From contig JBIIKZ010000001.1 of assembly GCA_044232905.1 (NCBI GenBank), positions 124,001-188,000 on the forward strand: a stretch of DNA of 64,000 nt, given 5' to 3'. Below are positions 44,364-53,464 of the stretch, in pieces. Position 1 is the first letter of the stretch. Every line of letters starts with the position of its first letter. The notes beneath the pieces were generated by a model. That model saw nothing but the letters and a program-made list of their open reading frames with translations, did no database searches and was not told where the DNA came from. Source of the stretch: CANHVK01 sp044232905 (GTDB lineage: Bacteria > Bacteroidota > Bacteroidia > Flavobacteriales_D > Crocinitomicaceae). Position numbers and translations under genes: made by a program.

Positions 44364-45575
44364 CTACATTTTAATTTTTTTAAATAAACCCAGATAAAAT
44401 AACAGGCAAACAATACCCAAAAACAATGGGATTTGATACCAATTCTTTCTCACTTCCACAGCGCTCAATTCGGATTCACCTGTTTTTAAATCGCGTATAT
44501 GATTCACAATGTTTTCTAAGTCTGGGAAACTACTCGCACTTGTAATAGCAAAACCATTTGCTTTTTGCGCGATTGAAGCCAACATTTTTGGATTCAATTT
44601 AGACACTACTTTTTTTCCATTCTCCAAAATCTTGAAGCCAAATTCAGGCTTATATGGGTCGTTCGGAACATAACCACCTTGCTTTGTACCTAGACCTAAT
44701 ATTGCTAATTGAACTTTATTTTCTTTCAAAATTTGTACAGATTCATCAATTCCCCCTTCGTGATTTTCTCCATCTGTCACCAACAATAATAACTTAGAAT
44801 TCTTTGCTTTCGAATACATACGTGCAGTGTTCAATAATGCCTCGCCAATGTTGGTTCCTTGTTCGGATACCATATCCGTTTCAATCTCATTGACATACAT
44901 TTTCGCAGCATCGTAATCGCCAGTTAAAGGTAATTGCACGTATGCATTACCAGCAAATACGCATATACCAATCTTTTCGCCTCGCAAAGAATTAATTAAT
45001 TGAATTAAGGAACGTTTAGCAATCGACAAACGGGATTCCGTAGGATTAATATCGCGCACATTCATGGAATTGGAGATATCTAATGCTATTAAAATTTCAG
45101 CATTTCGTCCAGTACTTGTTACCTTACCTTCTCCAAAGATAGGTTTTGCCATTGCAAAGGCTAAGAAAAACAAGGTGTTTCTCAACCAAAAATACTTCCA
45201 AAAAATTGGCTTCACGTGTATTTCTGGTAATAAAATGGCTTGGGTTTGTAAAGATCCTAAAGCATTTATTTTTTTGTTTTTCCAACGCATAAAACCCCAT
45301 TCTATCCCGAAAAATACTGGAATCAAAAGAAGTATAAATAAATAGGCAGGGTGTAAAAAACTAAAATCAAGTGGCTGGTTTACATAGTTTTGTGCGAATT
45401 CTTTCGCATTATTTTGCATCGCTGCTGGAACAAGTTCTTTTGCCCATGCTTTCTTAAAATCTAATACTTTAATCACAATACCAAGTACCAAACAAACAGC
45501 AATAAATACCCCTTCGAACAAGAGTATCTTCTTCACTAATTGTGTTAATGGATAGGTATACTTCGACTTATTCAT
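44364..45575 (-). CDS. batB: BatB (VWA-domain membrane protein) with extended N-terminus
   Basis: A 403-residue membrane protein with a von Willebrand A domain. The MIDAS motif is DISNSMN at about 172-178, with LVTDGENHEGG as a later metal-site part. One membrane helix closes the C-terminus (FLGIVCLLFYLGLF). Typical BatB starts close to the segment here at about 72 (FLHPAYLFILLLIPVFF); this protein has about 70 additional N-terminal residues with an extra membrane helix (about 17-37). It overlaps batA by 8 nt. The VWA domain probably mediates protein contact in the Bat complex. Confidence 0.88.
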   Translation of the reverse strand: MNKSKYTYPLTQLVKKILLFEGVFIAVCLVLGIVIKVLDFKKAWAKELVPAAMQNNAKEFAQNYVNQPLDFSFLHPAYLFILLLIPVFFGIEWGFMRWKNKKINALGSLQTQAILLPEIHVKPIFWKYFWLRNTLFFLAFAMAKPIFGEGKVTSTGRNAEILIALDISNSMNVRDINPTESRLSIAKRSLIQLINSLRGEKIGICVFAGNAYVQLPLTGDYDAAKMYVNEIETDMVSEQGTNIGEALLNTARMYSKAKNSKLLLLVTDGENHEGGIDESVQILKENKVQLAILGLGTKQGGYVPNDPYKPEFGFKILENGKKVVSKLNPKMLASIAQKANGFAITSASSFPDLENIVNHIRDLKTGESELSAVEVRKNWYQIPLFLGIVCLLFYLGLFKKIKM

Positions 45576-46599
45576 TGGTTTTTAATACGATACGTTTAAC
45601 AACTAATGTGGCAAATAACAAAATAATTGCTGTAATTATAAATGGTTCTGGTGTTGTTGGTGGCTCTGAATTGTAATTTTTCTGTTCGATTTTTTGTTTT
45701 TCCAATGTATCAATCGACTTATAAATTTCGCGTAAACTTTGTTCATTTGTTGCTCTGAAATATTTACCCCCAGTAATATTGGCAATATTTTGCAGTGTTT
45801 CCTCATCGATTTCAACGGGAGCATCTACATATTGAATTCCTAATGGAGTCATCATCGGTGTAGGAGCCATACCTATCGAACCAACACCAATGGTATATAC
45901 ACACACATGCTTTTGTCGTGCTAAATTTGCGGCTGTTTCCGGAGAAATGGTTCCCGAATTATTACTACCATCCGTCAATAAGATAATGACTTTAGATTTT
46001 ATACTGTCGTTTCTCAAACGAGTAACCGCTGTTCCTAAACCAGTTCCAATGGCAGTTCCTCCTTCTAGATTTCCTGGTTGCGCGTTGTCAATTTGCGCTT
46101 TTAGAATCTCGTAATCTAATGTCGCTGGACAAGCTGTATAGGCCTCCCCTTCATATACTATTAAACCAATCCGATCGCCAACTCTTCCATCCACAAATTC
46201 TTTCGCCATGTGTTTGGAAACCGCCAAACGATCTGGTTCAAAATCTTTTGCCAACATGGAAGCAGAAATATCCATTGCTAAAATAATGTCGATTCCATAT
46301 TTGTATTTATGGTCAAATGTTTCTGTACTTTTCCAATTGTATGGTCGTGCAAATGCGATGATTAATAAAATAAAAATGAGTGCATACGCATAAAATAATG
46401 CTTTTCGAACAGTAGCAATCCATGGTAATTCCAAGGCAGCCTGATCGCTTTCCGATTTAGAAAATACCATTTCACCTTTTCTCTTACTATCTTTCACAAA
46501 CATACGCCACAAGAAAATCGGCACAAGCAAGAGTAAGCCCAACCAATGTGGCGACAAGAATTCGTAATTCCCAAGTTGTATGGTTAATAAATTACTCAC
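45568..46599 (-). CDS. batA: BatA (VWA-domain membrane protein)
   Basis: A 343-residue inner-membrane protein. Two N-terminal helices (about 15-30 and 70-85) precede a VWA domain with MIDAS DISASM at about 110 and the further metal residues in LEGGTAIGTGLG and LLTDGSNNSGT. A C-terminal helix (IITAIILLFATLVV) closes it. BatA pairs with BatB downstream; the 8-nt overlaps with genes on both sides show tight coupling. Confidence 0.9.
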   Translation of the reverse strand: MSNLLTIQLGNYEFLSPHWLGLLLLVPIFLWRMFVKDSKRKGEMVFSKSESDQAALELPWIATVRKALFYAYALIFILLIIAFARPYNWKSTETFDHKYKYGIDIILAMDISASMLAKDFEPDRLAVSKHMAKEFVDGRVGDRIGLIVYEGEAYTACPATLDYEILKAQIDNAQPGNLEGGTAIGTGLGTAVTRLRNDSIKSKVIILLTDGSNNSGTISPETAANLARQKHVCVYTIGVGSIGMAPTPMMTPLGIQYVDAPVEIDEETLQNIANITGGKYFRATNEQSLREIYKSIDTLEKQKIEQKNYNSEPPTTPEPFIITAIILLFATLVVKRIVLKTNE

Positions 46600-47494
46600 C
46601 GAATTTACTTGTTTTAGCTACAATTTCTTTAGCGCGTTGTATACTTTGCATTACCTCGGAAATATCAGGTGAAGATTTCGCAAACTTTACTAAATCTGCT
46701 TGATTCAACATCCAATTTATTTCGCGTTGTATATCTTGATGAACATTCAATTGTCCTAATAATAGTTCAATTTGGTAACTTGTTTTATCCATGAAGGATA
46801 AGGTATAACGTTTACCCAGATAGTTACGAAGAATTAAGGAAAGTTGAAAATAGTATTCTTTTAATCCTTCTTGTTCCCATAAACGTTTAGCGAACAAATT
46901 ATCCATTTCCAGTAAGGTTGCTTCTTTTAGAGAAAGTGAAATTTCTGGGGTAGTTTGAACTTTTTTCTTTCTGAATTTAAAATAAAAAATGCATCCTAGA
47001 ATAAGCAGTAAAATACCTACTATCCATCTCCAATTTTTCTGAAAGAAAAGGAATGAAATCGAAGGAACTTCTTCAAACCCTTCTTTGATGTCATACAAAC
47101 CTTTTCCTTCCTTGATTTTAGGGGTTTTAACAACTAAATTTATCGCATTTAATCTAAGAACAGAATCATTTACGAGGATAGTTGTAGCAGGGATTGTCAC
47201 ACGACCAGAATCCCAAGCAGTAATGGTGTAAGAACCTTGCCAAGTAAATTCTTTCCAAGAAGAAATTAATGTATCTTGGAATTGCCCAATAATCTCAACT
47301 CCTTTGGCCCCTAAAATTTGTTTCTGTTGCGGAATAAATGAAAGTTTATCAGACTTCTTAATTCCTTTTACCTCATAGATGAGTTCGGTTTGTTCCCCTA
47401 ATAAAAAGGTATTTCTTCTTACATACGCTTTTGGTTGCGCTACAGTAACGTAGGACAACAAACACAAAATTAGTATGTATACACCTTTTATCAT
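46592..47494 (-). CDS. BatD-N-like / DUF4381-like membrane protein of the Bat operon
   Basis: A 300-residue protein with a signal peptide (ending TVAQ), a beta-rich extracytoplasmic part (about 20-145), a membrane helix (about 155-170, WIVGILLLILGCIFYF) and a cytoplasmic helical part (LKEYYFQLSLILRNYLGKRYTLSFMDKTSYQIELLL) that resembles DUF4381. In Bacteroidota operons a gene of this type regularly lies between the DUF58 gene and batA. Its ATG overlaps the DUF58 stop (ATGA). Its separate role is unknown. Confidence 0.7.
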   Translation of the reverse strand: MIKGVYILILCLLSYVTVAQPKAYVRRNTFLLGEQTELIYEVKGIKKSDKLSFIPQQKQILGAKGVEIIGQFQDTLISSWKEFTWQGSYTITAWDSGRVTIPATTILVNDSVLRLNAINLVVKTPKIKEGKGLYDIKEGFEEVPSISFLFFQKNWRWIVGILLLILGCIFYFKFRKKKVQTTPEISLSLKEATLLEMDNLFAKRLWEQEGLKEYYFQLSLILRNYLGKRYTLSFMDKTSYQIELLLGQLNVHQDIQREINWMLNQADLVKFAKSSPDISEVMQSIQRAKEIVAKTSKFGE

Positions 47495-48363
47495 TTTTTA
47501 TGTCGTTGAAATAAATGAACTAATTTAGGAATGTAATCTTCCGAAGTATTTATAACTTCCTGTTGTATGCCAATGCGTTTAAAAAGCGCTTTTAAAGTTT
47601 CACTTTGTGCTACTGCTTGTTCTTCAAAACGTTTACGTGTATTTTTATCGGAAGTATTCACCCAATTGGTAGTTCCTGTTTCCGCGTTATAAAGTTGAAT
47701 TAAACCTAAATCTGGCAATATATACTCTGCTTCATCTTGGATACGTAAGGCAATCATGTCGTGCTTACGTTTCAATAAGGCCAAAGCACTTTCCATCGGA
47801 TGTTCATCTATAAAATCACTAATCACAAAACATACCGTACGTTTCTTCATACAATTTCTAAAAAACTCCAAGCCTTTCACCAAATTAGTTGTTTTGCTTT
47901 TCGCCTCAAATTCGATGAATTCACGTAAAATATAAAGAACATGTTTTTTTCCTTTACTTGGCGCTACGTATTTTTCGACACCATCTGAAATAAACATGGC
48001 TCCAACTTTATCGTTATTTTCAATCGCAGAAAAAGCCAATACGGCCATAAGTTCCAGCGCTAATTCTTTTTTTGTTTTTCCACCCGTTCCAAAATTGGTC
48101 GATCCAGAAATATCGACTAACAGCATTACGACTAATTCACGTTCTTCCTCAAATACCTTCACATAAGGACAGCGAAAACGTGCTGTAACGTTCCAATCGA
48201 TGGTACGAACCTCATCTCCCAACTGATATTCCCGAACCTCACTAAATGTCATACCTCTCCCTTTGAAGGAAGAGTGGTATTGACCCGTAAAGAACTGTTT
48301 GGTTAGTCCTTTCGTTTTTATTTCAATACGACGTATTTTTTCGAGTAGTTCAGTTGTAGTCAT
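47491..48363 (-). CDS. DUF58 domain-containing protein
   Basis: A 290-residue cytoplasmic protein with the DUF58 signature RGMTFSEVREYQLGDEVRTIDWNVTARF (about 35-63) and a degenerate VWA fold (VVMLLVDISGSTNFG, a near-MIDAS motif). These proteins are regular partners of MoxR ATPases, perhaps as adaptors. It lies 2 nt after the moxR gene and overlaps the next gene by 4 nt. It is distinct from the longer, membrane-anchored DUF58 protein at 61-62 kb. Confidence 0.88.
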   Translation of the reverse strand: MTTTELLEKIRRIEIKTKGLTKQFFTGQYHSSFKGRGMTFSEVREYQLGDEVRTIDWNVTARFRCPYVKVFEEERELVVMLLVDISGSTNFGTGGKTKKELALELMAVLAFSAIENNDKVGAMFISDGVEKYVAPSKGKKHVLYILREFIEFEAKSKTTNLVKGLEFFRNCMKKRTVCFVISDFIDEHPMESALALLKRKHDMIALRIQDEAEYILPDLGLIQLYNAETGTTNWVNTSDKNTRKRFEEQAVAQSETLKALFKRIGIQQEVINTSEDYIPKLVHLFQRHKK

Positions 48364-48365
48364 TT

Positions 48366-49388
48366 TTAAGGTACATCCACGCGATTGATAACTGCCTCCA
48401 CAATTTTCTTAACAGTCATATTTTCTGCTTCTGCTTCGTAACTTAATCCGATACGGTGTTGCATTACATCTAGAGCAACTGCACGAATGTCTTCTGGAAT
48501 CACAAATGCACGGTTGTTTAAGAATGCATGCGCTTTTCCTGCCAATGCTAAATTGATACTTGCACGAGGAGAACAACCAAAAGAAATTAAGGTTTCCAAA
48601 TTTGGCAATCCATATTTACTTGGATTACGGGTAGCGAACACTAAGTCCACTATGTATTGTTCTATTTTTTCGTCTAAATAAATTTCGCGCGTTAATTCAC
48701 GTAAGCGAAGTACATCTGCAGAAGAAAGTGTTTTGGAAATTTTCTCCAACCCTTCTTTGCGCACATTGGCGCGGATAATCAATTTCTCTTCTTCCATTTT
48801 AGGGTAATCTAACACCACCTTCAACATAAAACGATCGACTTGCGCTTCCGGCAACATGTAAGTTCCTTCTTGGTCAATTGGGTTTTGCGTTGCTAGTACT
48901 AAAAATGGATTTGGCAATTGAAACGTTTCGTCACCTATGGTAATTTGACGTTCTTCCATGGCCTCCAATAAAGCACTTTGTACTTTCGCAGGTGCACGAT
49001 TGATCTCATCTGCTAATACAAAATTGGCAAAAACTGGACCTTTCTTCACACTAAACGTTTCACTTTTTTGATTGTACATCTGTGTTCCACTTACATCCGC
49101 AGGGAGTAAATCTGGCGTAAATTGAATGCGACTAAATGTAGCATCCAAGGCTTGCGCCAAACTTTTTATTGCTAATGTTTTTGCTAAACCCGGAACACCT
49201 TCTAATAGTACATGTCCATCTGCTAATAATGCAATCAACAAGCGATCCACCATATAGGACTGACCAACGATTACTTTTGCCATTTCTTTTCGTAGTAATT
49301 GTACGATATGGTTTTCCATTTGGATTTTATCCGCTAACAGGCGTAGACTCTCGGCGGGACTTAAAATATCATTTTCTAAAGAAGACAT
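48366..49388 (-). CDS. MoxR-family AAA+ ATPase (Bat operon)
   Basis: A 340-residue AAA+ chaperone-type ATPase. Walker A is LLEGVPGLAKTLAIKSLA, Walker B is VLADEINRAPAKVQSALLEAMEE, and sensor 1 is LVLATQNPIDQEGTYMLPEAQ, all canonical for MoxR. It opens the seven-gene operon moxR-DUF58-(46592)-batA-batB-batC-batD. Upstream, CAATTTTG on the minus strand (49416-49409) is a one-base variant of the -7 box. MoxR proteins are thought to act on VWA-domain substrates, which fits BatA/BatB. Confidence 0.92.
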   Translation of the reverse strand: MSSLENDILSPAESLRLLADKIQMENHIVQLLRKEMAKVIVGQSYMVDRLLIALLADGHVLLEGVPGLAKTLAIKSLAQALDATFSRIQFTPDLLPADVSGTQMYNQKSETFSVKKGPVFANFVLADEINRAPAKVQSALLEAMEERQITIGDETFQLPNPFLVLATQNPIDQEGTYMLPEAQVDRFMLKVVLDYPKMEEEKLIIRANVRKEGLEKISKTLSSADVLRLRELTREIYLDEKIEQYIVDLVFATRNPSKYGLPNLETLISFGCSPRASINLALAGKAHAFLNNRAFVIPEDIRAVALDVMQHRIGLSYEAEAENMTVKKIVEAVINRVDVP

Positions 49389-49498
49389 AATTTGGAATAT
49401 TACAGGTGCAAAATTGCTAAAATTTGATAGTTCAGTAGTTGATTTTGCTGTTAATTAATGTTAACATTGCACCCGTAAACGCCTAATTATCTAGTGTT

Positions 49499-49861
49499 AT
49501 GAGTGAACGGATCTGTCTGGAATGTAAGGACAAATTACGCGGAAGAAAAGACCAAAAATTTTGTTCCGATTATTGTCGAAATGCCTTTAACAATCGTCAA
49601 AATGAGGATGCCAACAAATACGTTAGACGCATCAACGGAATTTTACGAAAAAACAGAAGGATACTAGAAAAATGTAATCCAAGCGGTAAAATCACGGTAG
49701 ATGGAATTCGATTAGCGGAAGAAGGATTTAATTTTCATTACTTTACGAATATCTATACAACACAAAAAGGCGCACAGTATTTTTTCTGTTATGAACAGGG
49801 CTATCGAAAAATTGAAAATGATCAATATATATTAGTTTTGAAACAAGATTATGTTCGTTGA
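49499..49861 (+). CDS. Small zinc-ribbon protein of unknown function
   Basis: A 120-residue protein. The N-terminus has four cysteines in CLEC and FCSDYC, spaced as a treble-clef or zinc-ribbon (CxxC-N13-CxxxC). A basic region follows (NRQNEDANKYVRRINGILRKNRRIL), then a C-terminal part that may fold as a small winged domain (GKITVDGIRLAEEGFNFHYFTNIYTTQKGAQYFFCYEQGYRKIEN). It looks like a nucleic-acid binder. I do not recognise a named family. It is a single gene, divergent from the Bat operon. Confidence 0.7.
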   Translation: MSERICLECKDKLRGRKDQKFCSDYCRNAFNNRQNEDANKYVRRINGILRKNRRILEKCNPSGKITVDGIRLAEEGFNFHYFTNIYTTQKGAQYFFCYEQGYRKIENDQYILVLKQDYVR

Positions 49862-49989
49862 AATAGACATTTATTTTTTGTATCCATTTGGTAATAGGAC
49901 ATATACAAAGTGTAAAAAACAGAAAAACCTTAACAAAATCTACTCAAAAATGAATAATATTTGAATAATAAGTTTTACGAAATACTAAA

Positions 49990-49997
49990 GATATTTG
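49990..49997 (+). promoter_or_regulatory. Possible -7 box GATATTTG before the small HTH gene
   Basis: GATATTTG differs from TAnnTTTG at the first base and ends 6 nt before the ATG at 50004, again close enough for a leaderless transcript. Weak support. Confidence 0.3.
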
Positions 49998-50003
49998 TTC
50001 TTC

Positions 50004-50336
50004 ATGGAACATAGAGGAGAAATTATTGAGCAAGCTGTGCGAAAAAGTGGAATGTCACTCGTCACAGTTTCTAAAAAAATGGGGAAAAGTCGAAGATGGC
50101 TTTATTTGCAATTTGAAAATCCGTTAGTGTCACTCGATGTAGTTTTGCAAATTGGTAAAATTATTTATTATGATTTTTCCGATGAAATTCAATTACTAAA
50201 AGTGAAAACGATTGTTGCAGAACAAGACGATTCTAGCACACTAGAAGAAGTGGTATATTGGAAAGAAAAATACTTCAAAGTAATGGAAGAATACCATATT
50301 TTGCTGAAGAAAATTGGATCTTTAGAAATGGAGTAA
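50004..50336 (+). CDS. Small HTH protein with C-terminal coiled coil
   Basis: A 110-residue protein. Residues about 5-50 resemble an XRE-like HTH (IIEQAVRKSGMSLVTVSKKMGKSRRWLYLQF) followed by a short region matching the end of such domains (LDVVLQIGKIIYYDF). The last 40 residues (TLEEVVYWKEKYFKVMEEYHILLKKIGSLEME) are a predicted coiled coil, as in proteins of prophage or chromosomal regulators. ATG 50004 is chosen over an in-frame TTG at 49995. It ends exactly where the converging YqaA gene ends. Target genes are unknown. Confidence 0.65.
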   Translation: MEHRGEIIEQAVRKSGMSLVTVSKKMGKSRRWLYLQFENPLVSLDVVLQIGKIIYYDFSDEIQLLKVKTIVAEQDDSSTLEEVVYWKEKYFKVMEEYHILLKKIGSLEME

Positions 50337-50768
50337 CTACCAATAATAATAGACGATAAACAAAAGTAAATACCGCAAAAATTTACCAATAATCATCCAC
50401 AAGAGTGTAAACGTTGGGTTACTTCTAAAATAGCCTAATACGACAAGTAACGGATCACCAATAAATGGAATCCAAGAAAAAAAAGCAAGTATTGAACCAT
50501 ATTTTGTTACCCATTTTTCATTTTTTGTAATCGTATTTTCTTTTACTCCTATGCGTTTTAACCACAATGGATTTCCAAGTCTTCCAATAAAATAATTGCT
50601 TGCTCCACCCAAAGAATTTCCAAGTGTAGCAATGGATAAGCAAATCGTTGGATCTACCCCTTTTGCTAGAAAAAATAACAAGATTGCTTCAGAACTAAAA
50701 GGTAAAATTGTAGCAGACAAAAATGTTGCTAAAAACAATCCTAACAAACCGAGCGATTCTAAAGCCAT
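50337..50768 (-). CDS. YqaA/DedA-family membrane protein
   Basis: A 143-residue inner-membrane protein of the SNARE-associated/DedA superfamily (YqaA branch). The conserved parts are FLATFLSATILPFSSEAIL, GNSLGGASNYFIGR and FFSWIPFIGDPLLVVLGYFR; about four membrane segments. Relatives carry lipid-scramblase-type folds. An in-frame ATG at 50795 would add 9 residues, but an exact -7 box (TATCTTTG) overlies those codons, so the ATG at 50768 is preferred. The stop codon abuts that of the HTH gene. Confidence 0.82.
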   Translation of the reverse strand: MALESLGLLGLFLATFLSATILPFSSEAILLFFLAKGVDPTICLSIATLGNSLGGASNYFIGRLGNPLWLKRIGVKENTITKNEKWVTKYGSILAFFSWIPFIGDPLLVVLGYFRSNPTFTLLWMIIGKFLRYLLLFIVYYYW

Positions 50769-50782
50769 TTTTGCATTTTTTT

Positions 50783-50790
50783 CAAAGATA
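50783..50790 (-). promoter_or_regulatory. -7 box TATCTTTG before the YqaA-family gene
   Basis: An exact TAnnTTTG match on the minus strand, 14 nt upstream of the ATG at 50768 and inside the longer version of the reading frame. It decides the choice of start. Confidence 0.45.
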
Positions 50791-50805
50791 GTCATTCAAA
50801 ATATT

Positions 50806-50813
50806 TATCTTCG
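50806..50813 (+). promoter_or_regulatory. Possible -7 box variant TATCTTCG of the Ppx/GppA gene
   Basis: TATCTTCG is a one-base variant of TAnnTTTG, 30 nt upstream of the ATG at 50844 on the plus strand. Confidence 0.3.
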
Positions 50814-50843
50814 TTGCACACGATTGAAAGAGGAAATAATTAG

Positions 50844-51731
50844 ATGAAGTTTGGCGCAATAGATATAGGAACAAATGCAGCACGCTTGTTAATTGGAGAA
50901 GTTTGTAAAGAAGGTGATCATGCTTTTATAAAAAAACTATCATACACACGAGTTCCTTTACGTTTGGGCGGGGATGTTTTTGACAACGGAATGATTTCCC
51001 CAAAAAAAGAGGAGGAGTTTATCAAAACAATTAAAGCATTTAAATTAATTTCCGAAATCTTCGATGTAAAAGATCTACGTGCTTGTGCTACTTCTGCCAT
51101 GCGAGAAGCTTCCAATGGTGAAAAAGTTGCCAAAGAAATATTTAAACAAACAAAGATTAATATTGATGTTATTAGTGGAGATGAGGAAGCACGATTAATT
51201 TTCGGTACATTTTTCTTACTTGATTTTGATAAAAACATTCCATTTTTAGTCATCGATGTTGGTGGAGGGAGTACGGAAATCAGTGTTTTTGAAAAAGGAG
51301 AGAAAGTTGCAGCAAAATCATTTCCAATTGGAACTGTTCGTTTATTGAAAGGAAAGGCTGACCCTGGTATTTGGGGAGAAATAAAAGAATGGTTGCATAA
51401 AAATGTAGATGAAAGCATAGAACACACCTACTTTGCTACTGGTGGAAACATCAACAAAGTGCACAAAATGGTTGGAACAAAACAATCTGGTCCATTGTCT
51501 GTCGCTAAAATGATTACGCTTCGCAATGAGTTAAATAAGTTAACCGTAGACCAACGTATTGATCAATTTCAACTAAAACCAGACCGAGCTGATGTTATAA
51601 TTCCAGCGTGTGATATTTACAGTTTTATCTTCAAAGAATTAAAAGTGAAGGAATTTGTAGTTCCAAAAATTGGTCTTTCCGATGGTATGATCTATGATTT
51701 GTATTTAAACTACTTGGAAGAAAACGATTAG
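50844..51731 (+). CDS. Ppx/GppA-family phosphatase
   Basis: A 295-residue member of the exopolyphosphatase/guanosine-pentaphosphatase family with the ASKHA fold. Phosphate loop 1 is AIDIGTNAARLLI; ATSAMREASNG follows; the second loop is FLVIDVGGGSTEISVF; and GEEAR-type E is seen in ISGDEEARLIF. It lacks the C-terminal HD-like half of E. coli Ppx, as is common for the short form in Bacteroidota. It is not in an operon with ppk. The 3' end overlaps the converging ATPase gene by 4 nt. Confidence 0.88.
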   Translation: MKFGAIDIGTNAARLLIGEVCKEGDHAFIKKLSYTRVPLRLGGDVFDNGMISPKKEEEFIKTIKAFKLISEIFDVKDLRACATSAMREASNGEKVAKEIFKQTKINIDVISGDEEARLIFGTFFLLDFDKNIPFLVIDVGGGSTEISVFEKGEKVAAKSFPIGTVRLLKGKADPGIWGEIKEWLHKNVDESIEHTYFATGGNINKVHKMVGTKQSGPLSVAKMITLRNELNKLTVDQRIDQFQLKPDRADVIIPACDIYSFIFKELKVKEFVVPKIGLSDGMIYDLYLNYLEEND

Positions 51732-53416
51732 TTTTTTGGATTCTTTAGTAATTCTTTTCCCTTACTAGTAATTACATACCGTTGTTCTTTATTCTTTAAG
51801 TAAGTCATATCTGAATATTCTAGTAAACCTAAATCTATAAGTGGTTTTAAAAACACTTTATTATTTCTAGATTGGTTACTCACATGCAAACAATCTTCTA
51901 AAATTTCTTTTCCTTTTTTCGGTGATTCAAGACAATAGGCAAGAATTTTGAAATGTTTAGTAGTTAATAAATCCTTACGCATAAGAAGTAATTTCTTTTT
52001 TGCTTTCGGTTTTTCATATAGCACTTCTTTTTCCCGTACACTAAATGATTCGCTTTCTTCATCAGAAGCAATTTGAACTTTTAACCACAAAATATAATCC
52101 TCTATTTTAGAAACTAAAAAATAAGGTAAACTCAATAAATAGAATTTTTTACCGGATTGTATAATGTTTTTGTCTAGGGTTATTTTACCTGCATAAAATC
52201 GAATTGCGTAATTAATTCGCGCATTTTCAAGGTACAATTGTAAAGACTTTAATGTTCCTGTTGCGCCAGATTTAACCTCTATTGGAATGACTTCCCCTTG
52301 AAATGAGTAGATAAAATCCAATTCAGCAGAAGATTGGCTTTTTTCTCGAATCCAGAACGATAACCCCTTTAATGTTAATGTTTGGGAAGCGAGTAATTCT
52401 TGTCCAACCAAATGTTCTATCAATTTTCCTTGATAAATAGTATTTAAGTCTTTTGTTCCTATCAACTCTTTTTGTAACCCTACCGAATAGTTGATTAAAC
52501 CACTATCTAAAAATTGTAGACGTGGTGTTTTATTGCGATCTTCTTCCATAGGTAATCCATACCCAGTTGTTGGATAAATTACATGTAGCAAATGTGTTTT
52601 TTGTAATGCATTCAATACTTCTGAAATTTCTGTAGACGAATAATTAGCATTTCCAAAGCGTTGGAAAGAAACTCTTTTTCCAGCATGAATAACTGCTTGT
52701 TGTATTGCAAAACGGATTAACTGCAATTGTTTTGGAGATTTTGCATACTTTTCGGCATCATCTAAATAAGAACGAAGCAAAGAATCATAAATTTCTCCTA
52801 AAGCTGTAATGTCTTTATGCTTTAAATAATGTTGAATAACCTCTGGCATTCCTCCCAATAAAGCGTAGGTATGAAACAAACGTAAACAAGCTTCATGCGC
52901 TACGGTTCTCATAGGTATCGTAGTAAGTTCCTGGATTAAATCTTCTCTACGACTCGCTAGTAAAAATTCTTCAAACGATACAGGTCGAAGTACTTTATAT
53001 TCCACACGTCCTACTGGAAATGTGATATTTTTTCCAAGTAGAGTTTCTAACATACTCCCAGCAGCAATTACAGCTAATTGTGGCATTTCTTCTTTATAGT
53101 AGCGTAATAGGTTAACTACATGAGGACCTTCTTGTAATTCATCAATAAACAATAGCGTATCTTCTATCCAGGCAAATTGCTTTCCTTTTTCGATAAAAAT
53201 TCGCTCTGTAATTTGGAGAACATCATTGGAAGTATCAAACAATTCAAGGTCTTGTTTACGTTCTAGATTTAAATAAATGTACTGTTTAAATTGTTTTCCG
53301 AATTCGTTTACAACCGTTGTTTTTCCAACTTGTCGCGCACCACGAATAATGAGTGGTTTTCGGGAGGTGGAAGTTTTCCATTTGTCTAATTCCTTTAATA
53401 TTCTTCTGTAAAACAT
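51728..53416 (-). CDS. AAA ATPase with DUF4143 domain and C-terminal winged-helix-like extension
   Basis: A 562-residue protein. The N-terminal AAA_14 domain carries Walker A GARQVGKTTV (K32) and Walker B LLFIDELQEGP; DUF4143 follows at about 205-370 with FLDSGLINYSVGL and a PD-(D/E)XK-like nuclease core (AELDFIYSFQGEVIPIEVKSG). Most members stop near 400 residues; this one has an additional part with a probable winged helix (FKILAYCLESPKKGKEILEDCLHVSNQSRNNKVFL) at about 485-555. ATG 53416 is preferred over a TTG at 53425. Function is not known; its upstream region contains three regularly spaced TAAGGGTTAA repeats. Confidence 0.82.
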   Translation of the reverse strand: MFYRRILKELDKWKTSTSRKPLIIRGARQVGKTTVVNEFGKQFKQYIYLNLERKQDLELFDTSNDVLQITERIFIEKGKQFAWIEDTLLFIDELQEGPHVVNLLRYYKEEMPQLAVIAAGSMLETLLGKNITFPVGRVEYKVLRPVSFEEFLLASRREDLIQELTTIPMRTVAHEACLRLFHTYALLGGMPEVIQHYLKHKDITALGEIYDSLLRSYLDDAEKYAKSPKQLQLIRFAIQQAVIHAGKRVSFQRFGNANYSSTEISEVLNALQKTHLLHVIYPTTGYGLPMEEDRNKTPRLQFLDSGLINYSVGLQKELIGTKDLNTIYQGKLIEHLVGQELLASQTLTLKGLSFWIREKSQSSAELDFIYSFQGEVIPIEVKSGATGTLKSLQLYLENARINYAIRFYAGKITLDKNIIQSGKKFYLLSLPYFLVSKIEDYILWLKVQIASDEESESFSVREKEVLYEKPKAKKKLLLMRKDLLTTKHFKILAYCLESPKKGKEILEDCLHVSNQSRNNKVFLKPLIDLGLLEYSDMTYLKNKEQRYVITSKGKELLKNPKN

Positions 53417-53464
53417 CGTTTTCAATATTGCTTATAATACGAATTTAGAAAAAATATTTTATAT

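Noticed and set aside
49389..49498. RNA gene between divergent moxR and zinc-ribbon genes
   Set aside because: No stable fold or terminator is seen; the gap fits simple promoters.
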